This document shows positions 27,112 through 34,998 of a stretch of 63,633 nucleotides of DNA, piece after piece (position 1 is the stretch's first letter; each line of letters begins with the position of its first letter). The stretch is from contig CAYILR010000022.1 of assembly GCA_964364175.1 (NCBI GenBank), positions 1 through 63,633 of the forward strand, read 5' to 3'. Both the position numbers and the translations under genes were made by a program. The notes under the pieces are model-generated. The model was not told where the DNA came from. It did no database searches and saw nothing but the letters and a program-made list of their open reading frames with translations. This DNA comes from CAYILR01 sp964364175. Its GTDB lineage: Bacteria; Bdellovibrionota; UBA1018.

Positions 27112-28380
27112 ATGCCTCTGAATAAACTCATTCCGATTTTTCTGATGGGTTTTTATTCGGGGCTACCTTTTGCGCTCACTGCAGGAACTCTCCAGGCTTG
27201 GATGACGAGCGTGGGCGTGAATCTCAAAACGATCGGTGTATTTGCGTTGGTCGCGCTGCCCTATAGTTTCAAGCCGCTCTGGTCGCCTCTTTTGGATCGC
27301 TATACTTTACCCTGGTTGGGTAGGCGCCGAGGATGGATCGCTTTTTTGCAATTGGCTTTAGCCGTCGCTGTTTTTTGCATGGGAATGGGCAGCCCAGCAG
27401 AGTCTCCTGCATGGATGGCTTTGCTGGCCGTTATCGTTGCATTCTTGAGTGCAAGCCAAGACATCGTGATTGACGCCTACAAAACTGAACTTGTCTCCGC
27501 CGAAGAACGAGGAACTGCAGCATCCCTTTCAATTTTAGGATACCGATTAGGGTGGCTCGTCTCCGGAGGACTCGCGCTGATCCTGTCGGACCATATCTCA
27601 TGGCGTTGGGTTTATGCCTCGATGGCAGCCATCATGGCCGTCGGAGCTATTTTTACGGCATTTTCTCCCGAAGCAGCCAATGCTCCCGTCGCACCCAAGA
27701 ATCTCAAAGAAGCCATTGTTGAGCCTTTCCTGGAATTTTTCAAACGCTCGCGCGCGCTCGAAACTGTGCTCTTCGTTTTGCTCTACAAGCTGGGTGACTC
27801 GATGCTAGTCGCCCTCCGAACCGCATTTCTTCTACAAACTGGATTTAGCCGCACGGATGTTGGCGCCATCGACAAAGGATTTGGGTTGATAGCAACCTTC
27901 GCCGGAGTTGCGATCGCAGGCGTGATCATGTCTCGATTAAGTCTGCGTAAAAGTCTTCTGACTTTTGGAATTCTGCAGGGAGCTGCTCATTTGGGATTCA
28001 TCGCGATCGCCTATGCAGGTCCGCAATACCCGCTTCTGATCACCGGAATCACGCTGGAGAATCTCTGCGCCGCCATGGGACAGACCGCCTATGCAGCTTT
28101 CCTGATGAGCCTTTGCGACCGCAGATTCACAGCCACACAGTATGCTCTGCTCTCGGCATTGATGGCCATCACACGCACACTGGCCAATGCACCAGCTGGG
28201 TATCTCGTCGAGTTGTGGGGCTGGGCCAATTATTTCTGGGTATCGATTGTGCTTTGCGTGCCTGCTCTTTTGCTCTTGTCTCGATTTAACAAGTGGCAAC
28301 TGCCTGATTCAAATGCTCGGCTGATAGCTTTAGGTGGCTCTGACCCCAAAGCAACCGCCGCTCCTCGCAGGAGGACCTAA
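27112..28380 (+). CDS. ampG: AmpG-family muropeptide permease (MFS)
   Basis: The 422-residue protein has about twelve membrane helices and the AmpG signatures: FSGLPFA-like MGFYSGLPFALTAGTLQAWM at the start, PYSFKPLWSPLLDRY near residue 50, LGRRRGWI, and SASQDIVIDAYKTE near residue 120. AmpG imports anhydro-muropeptides for cell wall recycling. The final 20 residues are a basic cytoplasmic tail. Its stop overlaps that of the opposing gene by 4 nt. Other recycling genes are not in the window, so a related substrate is possible. Confidence 0.88.
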   Translation: MPLNKLIPIFLMGFYSGLPFALTAGTLQAWMTSVGVNLKTIGVFALVALPYSFKPLWSPLLDRYTLPWLGRRRGWIAFLQLALAVAVFCMGMGSPAESPAWMALLAVIVAFLSASQDIVIDAYKTELVSAEERGTAASLSILGYRLGWLVSGGLALILSDHISWRWVYASMAAIMAVGAIFTAFSPEAANAPVAPKNLKEAIVEPFLEFFKRSRALETVLFVLLYKLGDSMLVALRTAFLLQTGFSRTDVGAIDKGFGLIATFAGVAIAGVIMSRLSLRKSLLTFGILQGAAHLGFIAIAYAGPQYPLLITGITLENLCAAMGQTAYAAFLMSLCDRRFTATQYALLSALMAITRTLANAPAGYLVELWGWANYFWVSIVLCVPALLLLSRFNKWQLPDSNARLIALGGSDPKATAAPRRRT

Positions 28381-29030
28381 AAAGGCGCGTCAGGAACACC
28401 AAACACCGACAATGCGCGATCGTACAGTTTGAACGACTGTTTGGAGTCATCCAACATCCGCCGACCTGGAGCGATCATGGGCTCGTTCGCAAACTCAGAT
28501 TCAAGTAATTCCCCTTCACCCATTTTCGCAACGTCAGCAAGGCAATGCTCACGCACGCCTGCCAATACTCGTTCGAATTGTCCCTTGTCCTGCATGTCCG
28601 TCAGTTCAAGTTCCGCTATGCCCTCGGGCTGATAGCGATAGAACCGGGGCACCTCGGCAGACCACAACATCGGCGGCGAATACATGGGCTTGGGTCCATC
28701 TAGCTGATCATTCGCACGCTGACGGTGCGAAACACTCACGTTCAAATCCACGACTTCCCCAAACTGGGTCGCGGTCCAAAAATAAAAATTCTCGCCCCAA
28801 CATCCTGTCCAGATTGCCGATTGATCTTCGAGTACTTCGATCCAAGCACTCGCGCCGTACATCACTCGCGCTTCAATTCCGTAAATTTTCAGTGCCTCGG
28901 TACACGCAGCTGCCACCATCAACGGCGCCTGCACACGATCACCGGTCACGCGATCCACGACCTGAGTCACCACACGACTGACGACTGCGATAATCGGATA
29001 AGGGGTATGCGTCAGCGAAGATTCGGTCAT
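28377..29030 (-). CDS. Unknown protein, faintly transglutaminase-like
   Basis: The ATG at 29028-29030 overlaps the DUF423 stop by 4 nt and gives 217 residues; a longer upstream frame overlapping that gene is rejected. The segment ACTEALKIYGIEARVMYG followed by GENFYFW and EVVDLNVS has the spacing of a transglutaminase-like Cys/His/Asp core, but the position of the expected His is occupied by a non-His residue. The protein may therefore be an inactive relative or something else. It is the last gene of the operon starting with the aromatic amino acid hydroxylase. Confidence 0.55.
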   Translation of the reverse strand: MTESSLTHTPYPIIAVVSRVVTQVVDRVTGDRVQAPLMVAAACTEALKIYGIEARVMYGASAWIEVLEDQSAIWTGCWGENFYFWTATQFGEVVDLNVSVSHRQRANDQLDGPKPMYSPPMLWSAEVPRFYRYQPEGIAELELTDMQDKGQFERVLAGVREHCLADVAKMGEGELLESEFANEPMIAPGRRMLDDSKQSFKLYDRALSVFGVPDAPF

Positions 29031-29425
29031 TTCATCACCGGGGTCTTGAGAACCGAAAGCAGCATGCAAATCCAGCCGATCAGAAACAAGACGCCTCCGA
29101 ATGGGGTCACCGCGCCCCAGGTCTTCACACCCGACAGTGCAAGCACATAGAGGCTGCCCGAGAAAATCACGATCCCCAGCAAAAACGCCCAGCCTGCGGT
29201 CTTGATCAAGCGAACGTGAATCCAATTGGCCTGACTCGCCCAAGCCACCACGAACAAAGCAAACGCATGGTAGAACTGATATTGCACACCGGTCTTAAAT
29301 ATTTCGAGGTACCTAGGCTCCAAAGTTTCGGACAATGCATGCGCACCGAATGCGCCTAGCGCAACCGCCAAAAATCCCAGGAAAGCTCCTGCTGCAAACC
29401 AAAGTCGTGTCAGTCGTACAATCAT
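29027..29425 (-). CDS. DUF423 family membrane protein (YgdD-like)
   Basis: The 132-residue protein has four membrane helices and the DUF423 hallmarks: LAVALGAFGAHAL near residue 20, YQFYHAFALF near residue 48, FSGSLYVLALSG and the TPFGGVLFLIGW ending. Function is unknown. It overlaps the upstream hydroxylase gene by 4 nt and the downstream gene by 4 nt, so all three are coupled. Confidence 0.93.
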   Translation of the reverse strand: MIVRLTRLWFAAGAFLGFLAVALGAFGAHALSETLEPRYLEIFKTGVQYQFYHAFALFVVAWASQANWIHVRLIKTAGWAFLLGIVIFSGSLYVLALSGVKTWGAVTPFGGVLFLIGWICMLLSVLKTPVMK

Positions 29426-31155
29426 AGAACACCTAAACCTCTCTGAATCATCTCCGCGCGATCGGACGAGATTTTTGAAATTTCTTTTAACCGTTCACGG
29501 ATCGCTGATTCCCAACCTGCTTTCAAACCGAGTTTCTGATTCAACTCCAAAAGCTCATATCTCAATAGCCAGTCCTTGCGGTGACTTTTTTCGAGTTGAG
29601 CATGAATCTCTTGAAGCGCATCAGCGGTCTGCGCTCCTCGAGTCCCAGATTCCCTCAAAGTTCGAACATGAGCATAGAGGTCATTGAGCGAGTGATTTTC
29701 ACGCGTCAGATTGGATTTCATCGGCCGAGGGCTTTGCCCGAACCCACCCGTGGCTTCTAAGTATTTTGCCCGATCTGCCGCCCCCCCAAAAACAGAATCA
29801 ATCCGCTCGCCACAAACCATGTCGAACGGTCCCCACTCAGGTTTGTACATGACTCGTTCGCCTTTTTTCATCGTGCAATCGGAGAAAGTAATGACGAGGT
29901 TTTTACCCTTTTTCTGTTGAGATGAATGAAATTTTCCTCGAACCTCAATCCCTGATTCAAATTTGAGCAGGGTCGTCTTCTCCAATTCCTCCTTCGACAA
30001 ATCCGCAGTCGACTTTCCACCGACCAAGCGACCGAGCGGCGTGCTAAATCCATGGGCGTGTCGCTTGGGCCCTTGCCACTCGATTTCGGTATCGCTTTCT
30101 GCCAGTTGAACAGGACCCCGAAACCGCAAATAGGAAGGTAATCCCTTGGGATCGAGCAAAAATTCCTCGAGAATCCCGCTGATCTGCACGCCCGAATCCA
30201 GCTGAGTCGTCGTCACCGTACCCGCAGTTCGAGCCTTGGCGAGTCCTTCGATGCCTCCCCGCTTGTAGGCCAGAGTCTCCGCGAATTGCTCTAAGATTTT
30301 CCCGAGCGTCTCAAAATCAGGAGTCAGAAAAAGCTGCGGCTGAGGGCGCGTGATGTCGTAGGACATATTGATTGCATCGAGGGTAATCGGGATTTTCTTC
30401 ACCTGCTCGTCCATACAGTGAAAACTCTCACCGATGGACGACAGCAAACCCGCCCCAAAAATCATCGGATTTTCCGGATTTCCGACCATCCCATACTCAA
30501 TCGTCCACCAACCCATTCGTCCGAGGTAAGTCGCCTCGCTCACATACTCATTGTCGGCGATCGCGGAGTCGAGATGCTCTTGGACGTCTTGGATTTGCTT
30601 CGGCGTAGAAGCTGGGTTTTCTTTCGTATCAGATAAATTTCTTACTGCTTCGTAGACCAGAATGTCCTTGTCCGAAAAAATCACCTTGCGCGCCAATTCG
30701 CCGTAGCGATGCAAATAAGCTGCATAACCCGGGTCGGCAATAATCGGAGCATGCCCCGCCGCCTCGTGAACAATATCGGGAGCGGGTGTGTAGGCCAGGT
30801 GCTCGAGCGTACGCATTTCGCAAGCAATCGGCAGGATTCCCAGCGACAGGAATTCCATAAATACTGCCGGAGGAATAAACCCAATCACAGGAACCGCACG
30901 CCAGCCGAATTTTTGGAGCTTCTGGTCCATTTCCTGAATGAGCGGAATGCGCTCGGTGGAAATCCCCGTCTCCTCGAGACCATCCAGGTATTTGGGGTGC
31001 GCGTGTTGGGCAAAAAAGGACTGCGAGAGCTTCATGATGAAACGCCAGCTCGCATGATCGATCGCCGTGTAAAGACTGGGGTCCTGTTCCGCCACATAGG
31101 GCAGGAGATGAGGAGGAACTGCTTTCAACATTTCGGTGCGATGGCGAGTGGACAT
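29422..31155 (-). CDS. Aromatic amino acid hydroxylase (phenylalanine hydroxylase-like), long form
   Basis: The 577-residue protein belongs to the pterin-dependent non-heme iron hydroxylases. The iron ligands are visible in DIVHEAAGHAP (two His) and in the WTIEYGM segment (Glu). The catalytic region covers about residues 60-280; the following 300 residues form an extra C-terminal part found in long bacterial versions. It probably converts phenylalanine to tyrosine using a tetrahydropterin. GTP cyclohydrolase I, the first pterin enzyme, is encoded 4 kb away (34999-35649), but no pterin dehydratase gene is seen. Confidence 0.88.
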   Translation of the reverse strand: MSTRHRTEMLKAVPPHLLPYVAEQDPSLYTAIDHASWRFIMKLSQSFFAQHAHPKYLDGLEETGISTERIPLIQEMDQKLQKFGWRAVPVIGFIPPAVFMEFLSLGILPIACEMRTLEHLAYTPAPDIVHEAAGHAPIIADPGYAAYLHRYGELARKVIFSDKDILVYEAVRNLSDTKENPASTPKQIQDVQEHLDSAIADNEYVSEATYLGRMGWWTIEYGMVGNPENPMIFGAGLLSSIGESFHCMDEQVKKIPITLDAINMSYDITRPQPQLFLTPDFETLGKILEQFAETLAYKRGGIEGLAKARTAGTVTTTQLDSGVQISGILEEFLLDPKGLPSYLRFRGPVQLAESDTEIEWQGPKRHAHGFSTPLGRLVGGKSTADLSKEELEKTTLLKFESGIEVRGKFHSSQQKKGKNLVITFSDCTMKKGERVMYKPEWGPFDMVCGERIDSVFGGAADRAKYLEATGGFGQSPRPMKSNLTRENHSLNDLYAHVRTLRESGTRGAQTADALQEIHAQLEKSHRKDWLLRYELLELNQKLGLKAGWESAIRERLKEISKISSDRAEMIQRGLGVL

Positions 31156-31183
31156 TCTGTCTGGAAGTTACTACTCTGACCCC

Positions 31184-31360
31184 ATGTCCACGCAACCAAA
31201 AAAACCATACCAGACGGAAACTGAAAAAGAACCCGGCGGGAGCGTCCCGATTTGGAAACACCCTTATTGGCTATATATTGTGATTTCGACCGTGCTTTTC
31301 CTGTTTTTGCTGGTGATGGGCTGGATCGCGCTGGAGAATGAGTGGATCCCCAAGCGCTAA
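31184..31360 (+). CDS. Small single-pass membrane protein
   Basis: The ATG at 31184 gives 58 residues: a polar charged N-terminus (STQPKKPYQTETEKEPGG), then one hydrophobic helix of about 20 residues (LYIVISTVLFLFLLVMGWIA) and a short tail. It is divergent from the hydroxylase gene with 28 bp between starts, and is followed by two hairpins. I recognise no family. Its clean topology supports a real gene. Confidence 0.6.
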   Translation: MSTQPKKPYQTETEKEPGGSVPIWKHPYWLYIVISTVLFLFLLVMGWIALENEWIPKR

Positions 31361-31378
31361 GCTGAACGCCCACCCACT

Positions 31379-31456
31379 CAAAGTTCGCCAAACGCGAACT
31401 TTGAGACCAATTCCAGCCCCCATTTCCACCCAAAGTTCGCTAAACGCGAACTTTGG
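31379..31456. repeat. Two near-identical hairpins before tRNA-Asn
   Basis: The stem CAAAGTTCGC / GCGAACTTTG occurs at 31379-31403 with loop CAAAC, and again extended by one pair at 31430-31456 with loop TAAAC. They are 51 bp apart. They could end the small membrane gene, process the tRNA transcript, or be a dispersed palindromic repeat. No strong T-run follows either one. Confidence 0.7.
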
Positions 31457-31532
31457 CCTCAGATGCACCCAGACATACTCTTGTTTTTTGCCAGAACTTC
31501 TTATAACAGTCTGGGAGTCATCCACATGAGAT

Positions 31533-31608
31533 TGGCCAGTAGCTCAGTTGGTAGAGCAATCGGCTGTTAACCGATTGGTCGTAGGTTCGAGTCCTACCTG
31601 GCCAGCCA
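31533..31608 (+). tRNA. tRNA-Asn (GTT)
   Basis: The 76-nt gene folds as a canonical cloverleaf. The acceptor stem is TGGCCAG/CTGGCCA, the anticodon stem ATCGG/CCGAT encloses CTGTTAA with anticodon GTT at 31566-31568, the T arm is GTAGG-TTCGAGT-CCTAC, and CCA is encoded. The last 23 nt recur as an exact inverted copy at 33793-33815. Confidence 0.97.
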
Positions 31609-31629
31609 TTTTCATCGGCTCTTCCTGCT

Positions 31630-32124
31630 CTACTCGGCTCCCGTAGATTCGCTCAGGCTTTTTTGGGGGGCATTTTTTGAATTAGATGGCGCTACAACTT
31701 TGTTTGAATGCCGATTGGTGATGGCTTGTTTTCGGGTTTGGACTACTTCTTCTTTAAACGTGTATTCACTCTGACGAGTTGCCTGAAAAGTATAGTCAGC
31801 CTCTTCAGGTGGATGATATTCACTTCTACTTTTTTCAGCAGCTTCGTCAAGCTTTCGGATAATTGTTTTTGCGTCTAAGGAAATTTTTTTTAGTAACTCT
31901 GGGCATAATCCAACATAAAGCTGTGGAAATTCACTTGATTTAACCACTTGAAATGTGGATGGACACTGGGATTTTTGAAAAATCTGCGGACGAATTAAGG
32001 GATATTCTTTTGTAAGCAAATCAAATTGCTTGCGAGTAATTTCAAGCTTTTCTATAGCAAAAGCAGAGACAGATGATAACACACTAAATACAGATAAATA
32101 TATTAATCTCTTTCGCATTTCCAT
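31630..32124 (-). CDS. Secreted protein of unknown function
   Basis: The 164-residue product starts at an ATG with a TAAGGAG site. A signal peptide covers about residues 1-23 (RLIYLSVFSVLSSVSAFA). Two cysteines (QCPS and LCPE) could form a disulfide. The C-terminal half is charged and Ser/Asn/Lys-rich, likely disordered. No family is recognised. It lies between tRNA-Asn and the split HipA genes, in the AT-rich island, and is transcribed toward the tRNA. Confidence 0.6.
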   Translation of the reverse strand: MEMRKRLIYLSVFSVLSSVSAFAIEKLEITRKQFDLLTKEYPLIRPQIFQKSQCPSTFQVVKSSEFPQLYVGLCPELLKKISLDAKTIIRKLDEAAEKSRSEYHPPEEADYTFQATRQSEYTFKEEVVQTRKQAITNRHSNKVVAPSNSKNAPQKSLSESTGAE

Positions 32125-32186
32125 CGTCGCTCCTTACTTCAGGTCGGCGGCTTCAATTCAAAACTTGAGCGTATGGAATTCGAAAA

Positions 32187-32612
32187 CTAAGCTGTCTTGT
32201 TATTGACAACAAGTTCGAGCTTCCATGGTTTGGAAATACTCACGCGGCCAACTTTTCCAAGAATAACGAGGGGAGATTCAGAGCCATCCAATCCCATACT
32301 TGTCATGAGTGCTTTAAAATCATCTCGGGCAGGCGAAGGAATACGAGACGCAAAAACCTGCCAAAGCTCTGGACAACGATACACCCGGTTTACCTCAGGC
32401 AATGTTCCTTTAGGAATATCGTTCGGATTGAATGGAGCAAGTCCGCTAGAAGCAAAATTCAGAGTATACTCAAGACAGTAGTTTTGTCCGTCATGAAACA
32501 AATTGGCAATATGAGTTTTTCCAACGGTAATTCTTAGAACCGGTCCGCTGGTTGCCACAACCGCCTCGTTTTTAGTTCCAGACTTTTTCTTACTACTCCA
32601 AAACGTCATCAT
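32187..32612 (-). CDS. HipA N-terminal-domain-like protein (HipS-like)
   Basis: The ATG at 32610-32612 follows TAGGATAAAT and gives 141 residues, 7 bp after the kinase stop. From about residue 25 it resembles the N-terminal subdomain of HipA: a short beta start (LRITVGKTHIANL), a YCLEYTLNF strand, a P-rich turn, then PELWQVFASRIPSPARDDF as in the FF...LPxxxR helix. In HipBST systems this piece is a separate protein, HipS, that acts as antitoxin. Here the order is kinase first, then HipS-like, the reverse of HipS-HipT. Homology is judged by pattern only. Confidence 0.6.
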   Translation of the reverse strand: MMTFWSSKKKSGTKNEAVVATSGPVLRITVGKTHIANLFHDGQNYCLEYTLNFASSGLAPFNPNDIPKGTLPEVNRVYRCPELWQVFASRIPSPARDDFKALMTSMGLDGSESPLVILGKVGRVSISKPWKLELVVNNKTA

Positions 32613-32619
32613 ATTTATC

Positions 32620-33603
32620 CTATATTGAAAGCACTGAACATCCAAGACGATGTCTTGTTAGTAAAATGGTCTCAATTATTTGAACCCTATATTCACTTAA
32701 GTCATTGAAATATCTTTTTATAATAGCTCGCGGCAGTTTTTTGTCGAAATTCCGAAATGCCTTAGCAACCGAAACCTTGTAGCAATTCATTGTTGGAAAT
32801 GCAATTATTCGTTGCATCAAGTCAAAATGATTGGCTTTAATATCGTTCGGAACAGTAATTTTGCAAAGTCCGGCTCTTTTGACTCGATACCACTCTTCGT
32901 TACATAAATCCGTCCGTAGCGTCTTCTTTAAAAGTTCAGCTTCAGAAGCTATCTTTGTAGCAGTTATCTCAGTGAGATAGCCCGATGCTGTGTCGTACAG
33001 TGGAGCGAATTTTGCCCGAATCTGATTGTTTCTTGCCGAAACTACAACCCCGTAGTTGGACCAGTGTCTGTCTCCATGACCAATCAAGGCGTCCAATCCA
33101 ATCATCTCGAAAAATGGCGGTAGTACCGACTTGCCAAACTCAGTTTCCAGAATCAAAAAAATATTGTCGAGGTTATGTTCCTTTAAAACTTCCGGATCTC
33201 TACCAAATTTTTTCTCAGTGTTAGGCAGTCCTGAGTACCTACAAACCAATTCTTTCATTTCCCAAAGCTCTTCCAGTCCTTCAGAACGAGCAATTGGATC
33301 AATAAAGCTTTCACAGACTACTCCTAGTTTGTTCTTATAAACGATGGGAAAATATTGAACGTGGTGAATACCTAATTCAGCGGCCAGTATACTATTGAAA
33401 ATCTCCGTAACAATTTCAAAAGAGCCATATTTTGGAAATTTGGCTAGATACCACTTTTTAGTGTGAGGATGCTGGAGAATCTTCTTTTCCCTTGCACCAC
33501 TAGCTTCAAGACCAATTTCAAGCCAAGATGAAAGATCCGTAACCTCATCACGCCGAAAACCACCCTTGGTCAATAATCTAGTTTTGAAAACTCGCCGTGA
33601 CAT
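32620..33603 (-). CDS. HipA-like serine/threonine kinase, C-terminal-domain form (HipT/CtkA-like)
   Basis: The 327-residue protein has the HipA kinase pattern without the N-terminal subdomain: WYLAKFP (likely ATP Lys) near residue 53, TEIFNSILAAELGI, the catalytic loop GHGDRHWSNYGVV near residue 175 and the metal site FAPLYDTASG near 205. Related stand-alone kinases (HipT, CtkA) phosphorylate cellular proteins such as aminoacyl-tRNA synthetases and stop growth. The next gene encodes the missing N-terminal subdomain. No HipB-type repressor gene is visible. Low GC suggests acquisition by transfer. Confidence 0.7.
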   Translation of the reverse strand: MSRRVFKTRLLTKGGFRRDEVTDLSSWLEIGLEASGAREKKILQHPHTKKWYLAKFPKYGSFEIVTEIFNSILAAELGIHHVQYFPIVYKNKLGVVCESFIDPIARSEGLEELWEMKELVCRYSGLPNTEKKFGRDPEVLKEHNLDNIFLILETEFGKSVLPPFFEMIGLDALIGHGDRHWSNYGVVVSARNNQIRAKFAPLYDTASGYLTEITATKIASEAELLKKTLRTDLCNEEWYRVKRAGLCKITVPNDIKANHFDLMQRIIAFPTMNCYKVSVAKAFRNFDKKLPRAIIKRYFNDLSEYRVQIIETILLTRHRLGCSVLSI

Positions 33604-33740
33604 AGGCCATCACAATACCGAGAAAAGAATTAAAAAAAAAGAAATTATGGTCATCATATCAGAAACTTGGCGACTCCAGCTACGGTGCGCATCTTACGCC
33701 GCCAACCCCCGGCACCAAGTTCTAAACTCGTCGGGTTTGC

Positions 33741-33799
33741 CCAGCCACTAAAATAAAAAAGAGGGCTCCGAAAGGAGCCTTTTTTATTTTAGTGGCTGG
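33741..33799. terminator. Very long bidirectional terminator hairpin carrying tRNA 3'-end sequence in both arms
   Basis: The outer arms at 33741-33760 and 33780-33799 are exact 20-bp complements beginning with CCAGCCACTAAAAT. Inside are three unpaired bases, a GGCTCC/GGAGCC stem and a GAAA loop. A/T tracts flank the inner stem on both sides, so it can terminate in either direction. Both arms begin with CCAGCCA, the last seven bases of the tRNA-Asn gene. The bases before the left arm (33604-33740) hold no gene I can support. Confidence 0.85.
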
Positions 33800-33815
33800 C
33801 CAGGTAGGACTCGAA
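33793..33815 (-). repeat. Exact 23-bp copy of the tRNA-Asn 3' end, inverted
   Basis: These bases are the exact complement of 31586-31608, that is the T loop, half of the T stem, the acceptor strand, discriminator and CCA of tRNA-Asn. The match stops at 33816. Copies of tRNA 3' ends are typical attachment-site remnants of integrative elements, but such copies are normally direct; this one is inverted. No integrase gene is present. Confidence 0.85.
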
Positions 33816-33820
33816 ACGAA

Positions 33821-33992
33821 TTCCGAGCAGGAGCGAGGAATCCGTCCGTGCTAAAGCACGGTCCCGGAGCAGGATGCGGAGGGAAGGGGTGTGTACCCGC
33901 ACCCGACTCCGCAGTGAGGGTTCGAGGACAGGAGTCCGAGAATCTGGGAGTGCGAAAGCACTCTCCCGCCGTAGGATGCGGCGGGAAAGGTG
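33821..33992. repeat. Tandem imperfect structured repeat (two units of about 71 bp, 100-bp period)
   Basis: Units at 33821-33891 and 33921-33992 align along their length. Each holds a hairpin: CCGTGC-TAAA-GCACGG in the first (33846-33861) and GAGTGC-GAAA-GCACTC in the second (33948-33963), so two stem pairs differ by compensatory changes. Each also keeps an AGGATGCGG block; in the second unit it sits in a 7-bp stem, CCCGCCG/CGGCGGG (33965-33985). The stretch 33800-34044 has no supported gene. It may be a structured RNA or a mobile palindromic element. Confidence 0.7.
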
Positions 33993-34044
33993 AAGCGACC
34001 GAACGTAGTAGCCGAGCCCCGTGAGGAAACCCCACCAGTAACGC

Positions 34045-34899
34045 CTACTCCAAAACCTGAGCTTCCGAGAACCGAATCGTGACAGGCTCCGTGCTTCCCC
34101 AAACCGGAATCAGCCAAACCTTGTGGCTCAATCCATAGTTGAGAGTCTCGTCAACCGACAGTATCGATTCCGGTGCTCTGCGAGGATCTTTTGAAAAATA
34201 CAAAGTCACATCTGCATCTGAATCTAAAATCCGTGGTTCAAAATCCAAAAGCTCTGTGGAGGATAATGTAGGGTTTTTGAACTTCAATGTCATCTCGTAA
34301 AGACTCACCCGATCATTTCTGAGAGTCGTGTGCGCCTCGATTTTTTGAATTTTCCAATCAATCAGCGCGCCAAAAACAATGCTTCGCTTTCGAGTTTGCA
34401 CTTCATGCGAATAAACCAAGGCAGGAGATTCATATGGATCACTTGGCAAATAGACTTCAATTTTTTCTACCCGATGGGGCCTGCTGCGGATGCTCTTTTG
34501 TTCAGCTAAAATATGTCTTGGGAACACTCCTGAAGGGACTGAAACAGAAGATCTGACATTAAATGGAGTCGTGGTGAGAGAATAATCCGGAGTGATGATA
34601 CCCAACGCACGAGCAATATCCTCGGAGTCATGAGGATTTTGCGAAACTGATAATTTAGTCAAAAGGTCTCTTCGAATCATCTCTGAACTGAGTTGATCCA
34701 CGCGAGCTAGGTCTTTATTTAGAATTCGGGCGAGCAATGCAGTCTTTTCGGGCTGCGCCAGAGCACTTTCGATCGCGATTTTGGCGCCTATGGAATTCAT
34801 CAGCTGTACTGTGAGGATTCGGCTCAGCTGGTCTCTTGTCCCTGCAAAAGCCGAATAGGCGGATAAAAAACCTAGCAAAACAGCAATAGTCTTCAACAT
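34045..34899 (-). CDS. Secreted protein of unknown function
   Basis: The 284-residue product starts at an ATG with no ribosome site but with a strong promoter only 9 nt upstream. A signal peptide covers residues about 1-19 (IAVLLGFLSAYSAFAG). A helical region to about residue 100 is followed by a beta-rich region with few cysteines. No family is recognised. It is probably periplasmic or outer-surface. Its 3' end abuts the structured repeats. Confidence 0.65.
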   Translation of the reverse strand: MLKTIAVLLGFLSAYSAFAGTRDQLSRILTVQLMNSIGAKIAIESALAQPEKTALLARILNKDLARVDQLSSEMIRRDLLTKLSVSQNPHDSEDIARALGIITPDYSLTTTPFNVRSSVSVPSGVFPRHILAEQKSIRSRPHRVEKIEVYLPSDPYESPALVYSHEVQTRKRSIVFGALIDWKIQKIEAHTTLRNDRVSLYEMTLKFKNPTLSSTELLDFEPRILDSDADVTLYFSKDPRRAPESILSVDETLNYGLSHKVWLIPVWGSTEPVTIRFSEAQVLE

Positions 34900-34908
34900 A
34901 GTTCGACA

Positions 34909-34938
34909 TTAATACACTAAGTATATTTAATTTGTCAA
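34909..34938 (-). promoter_or_regulatory. Strong sigma-70-type promoter, near-leaderless
   Basis: On the minus strand TTGACA (34933-34938) and TATTAA (34909-34914) are separated by 18 bp. The ATG of the secreted gene is 9 nt past the -10 box, so the transcript would begin about two or three bases before it. The sequence AGTGTATTAA followed by GTCGA is shared with the promoter at 48892-48920. Confidence 0.7.
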
Positions 34939-34998
34939 GTATTCCCCCGATAAACCTCACTTGCCAAGCTAAACCATATCCGTTAGTAAGGATTCTGC

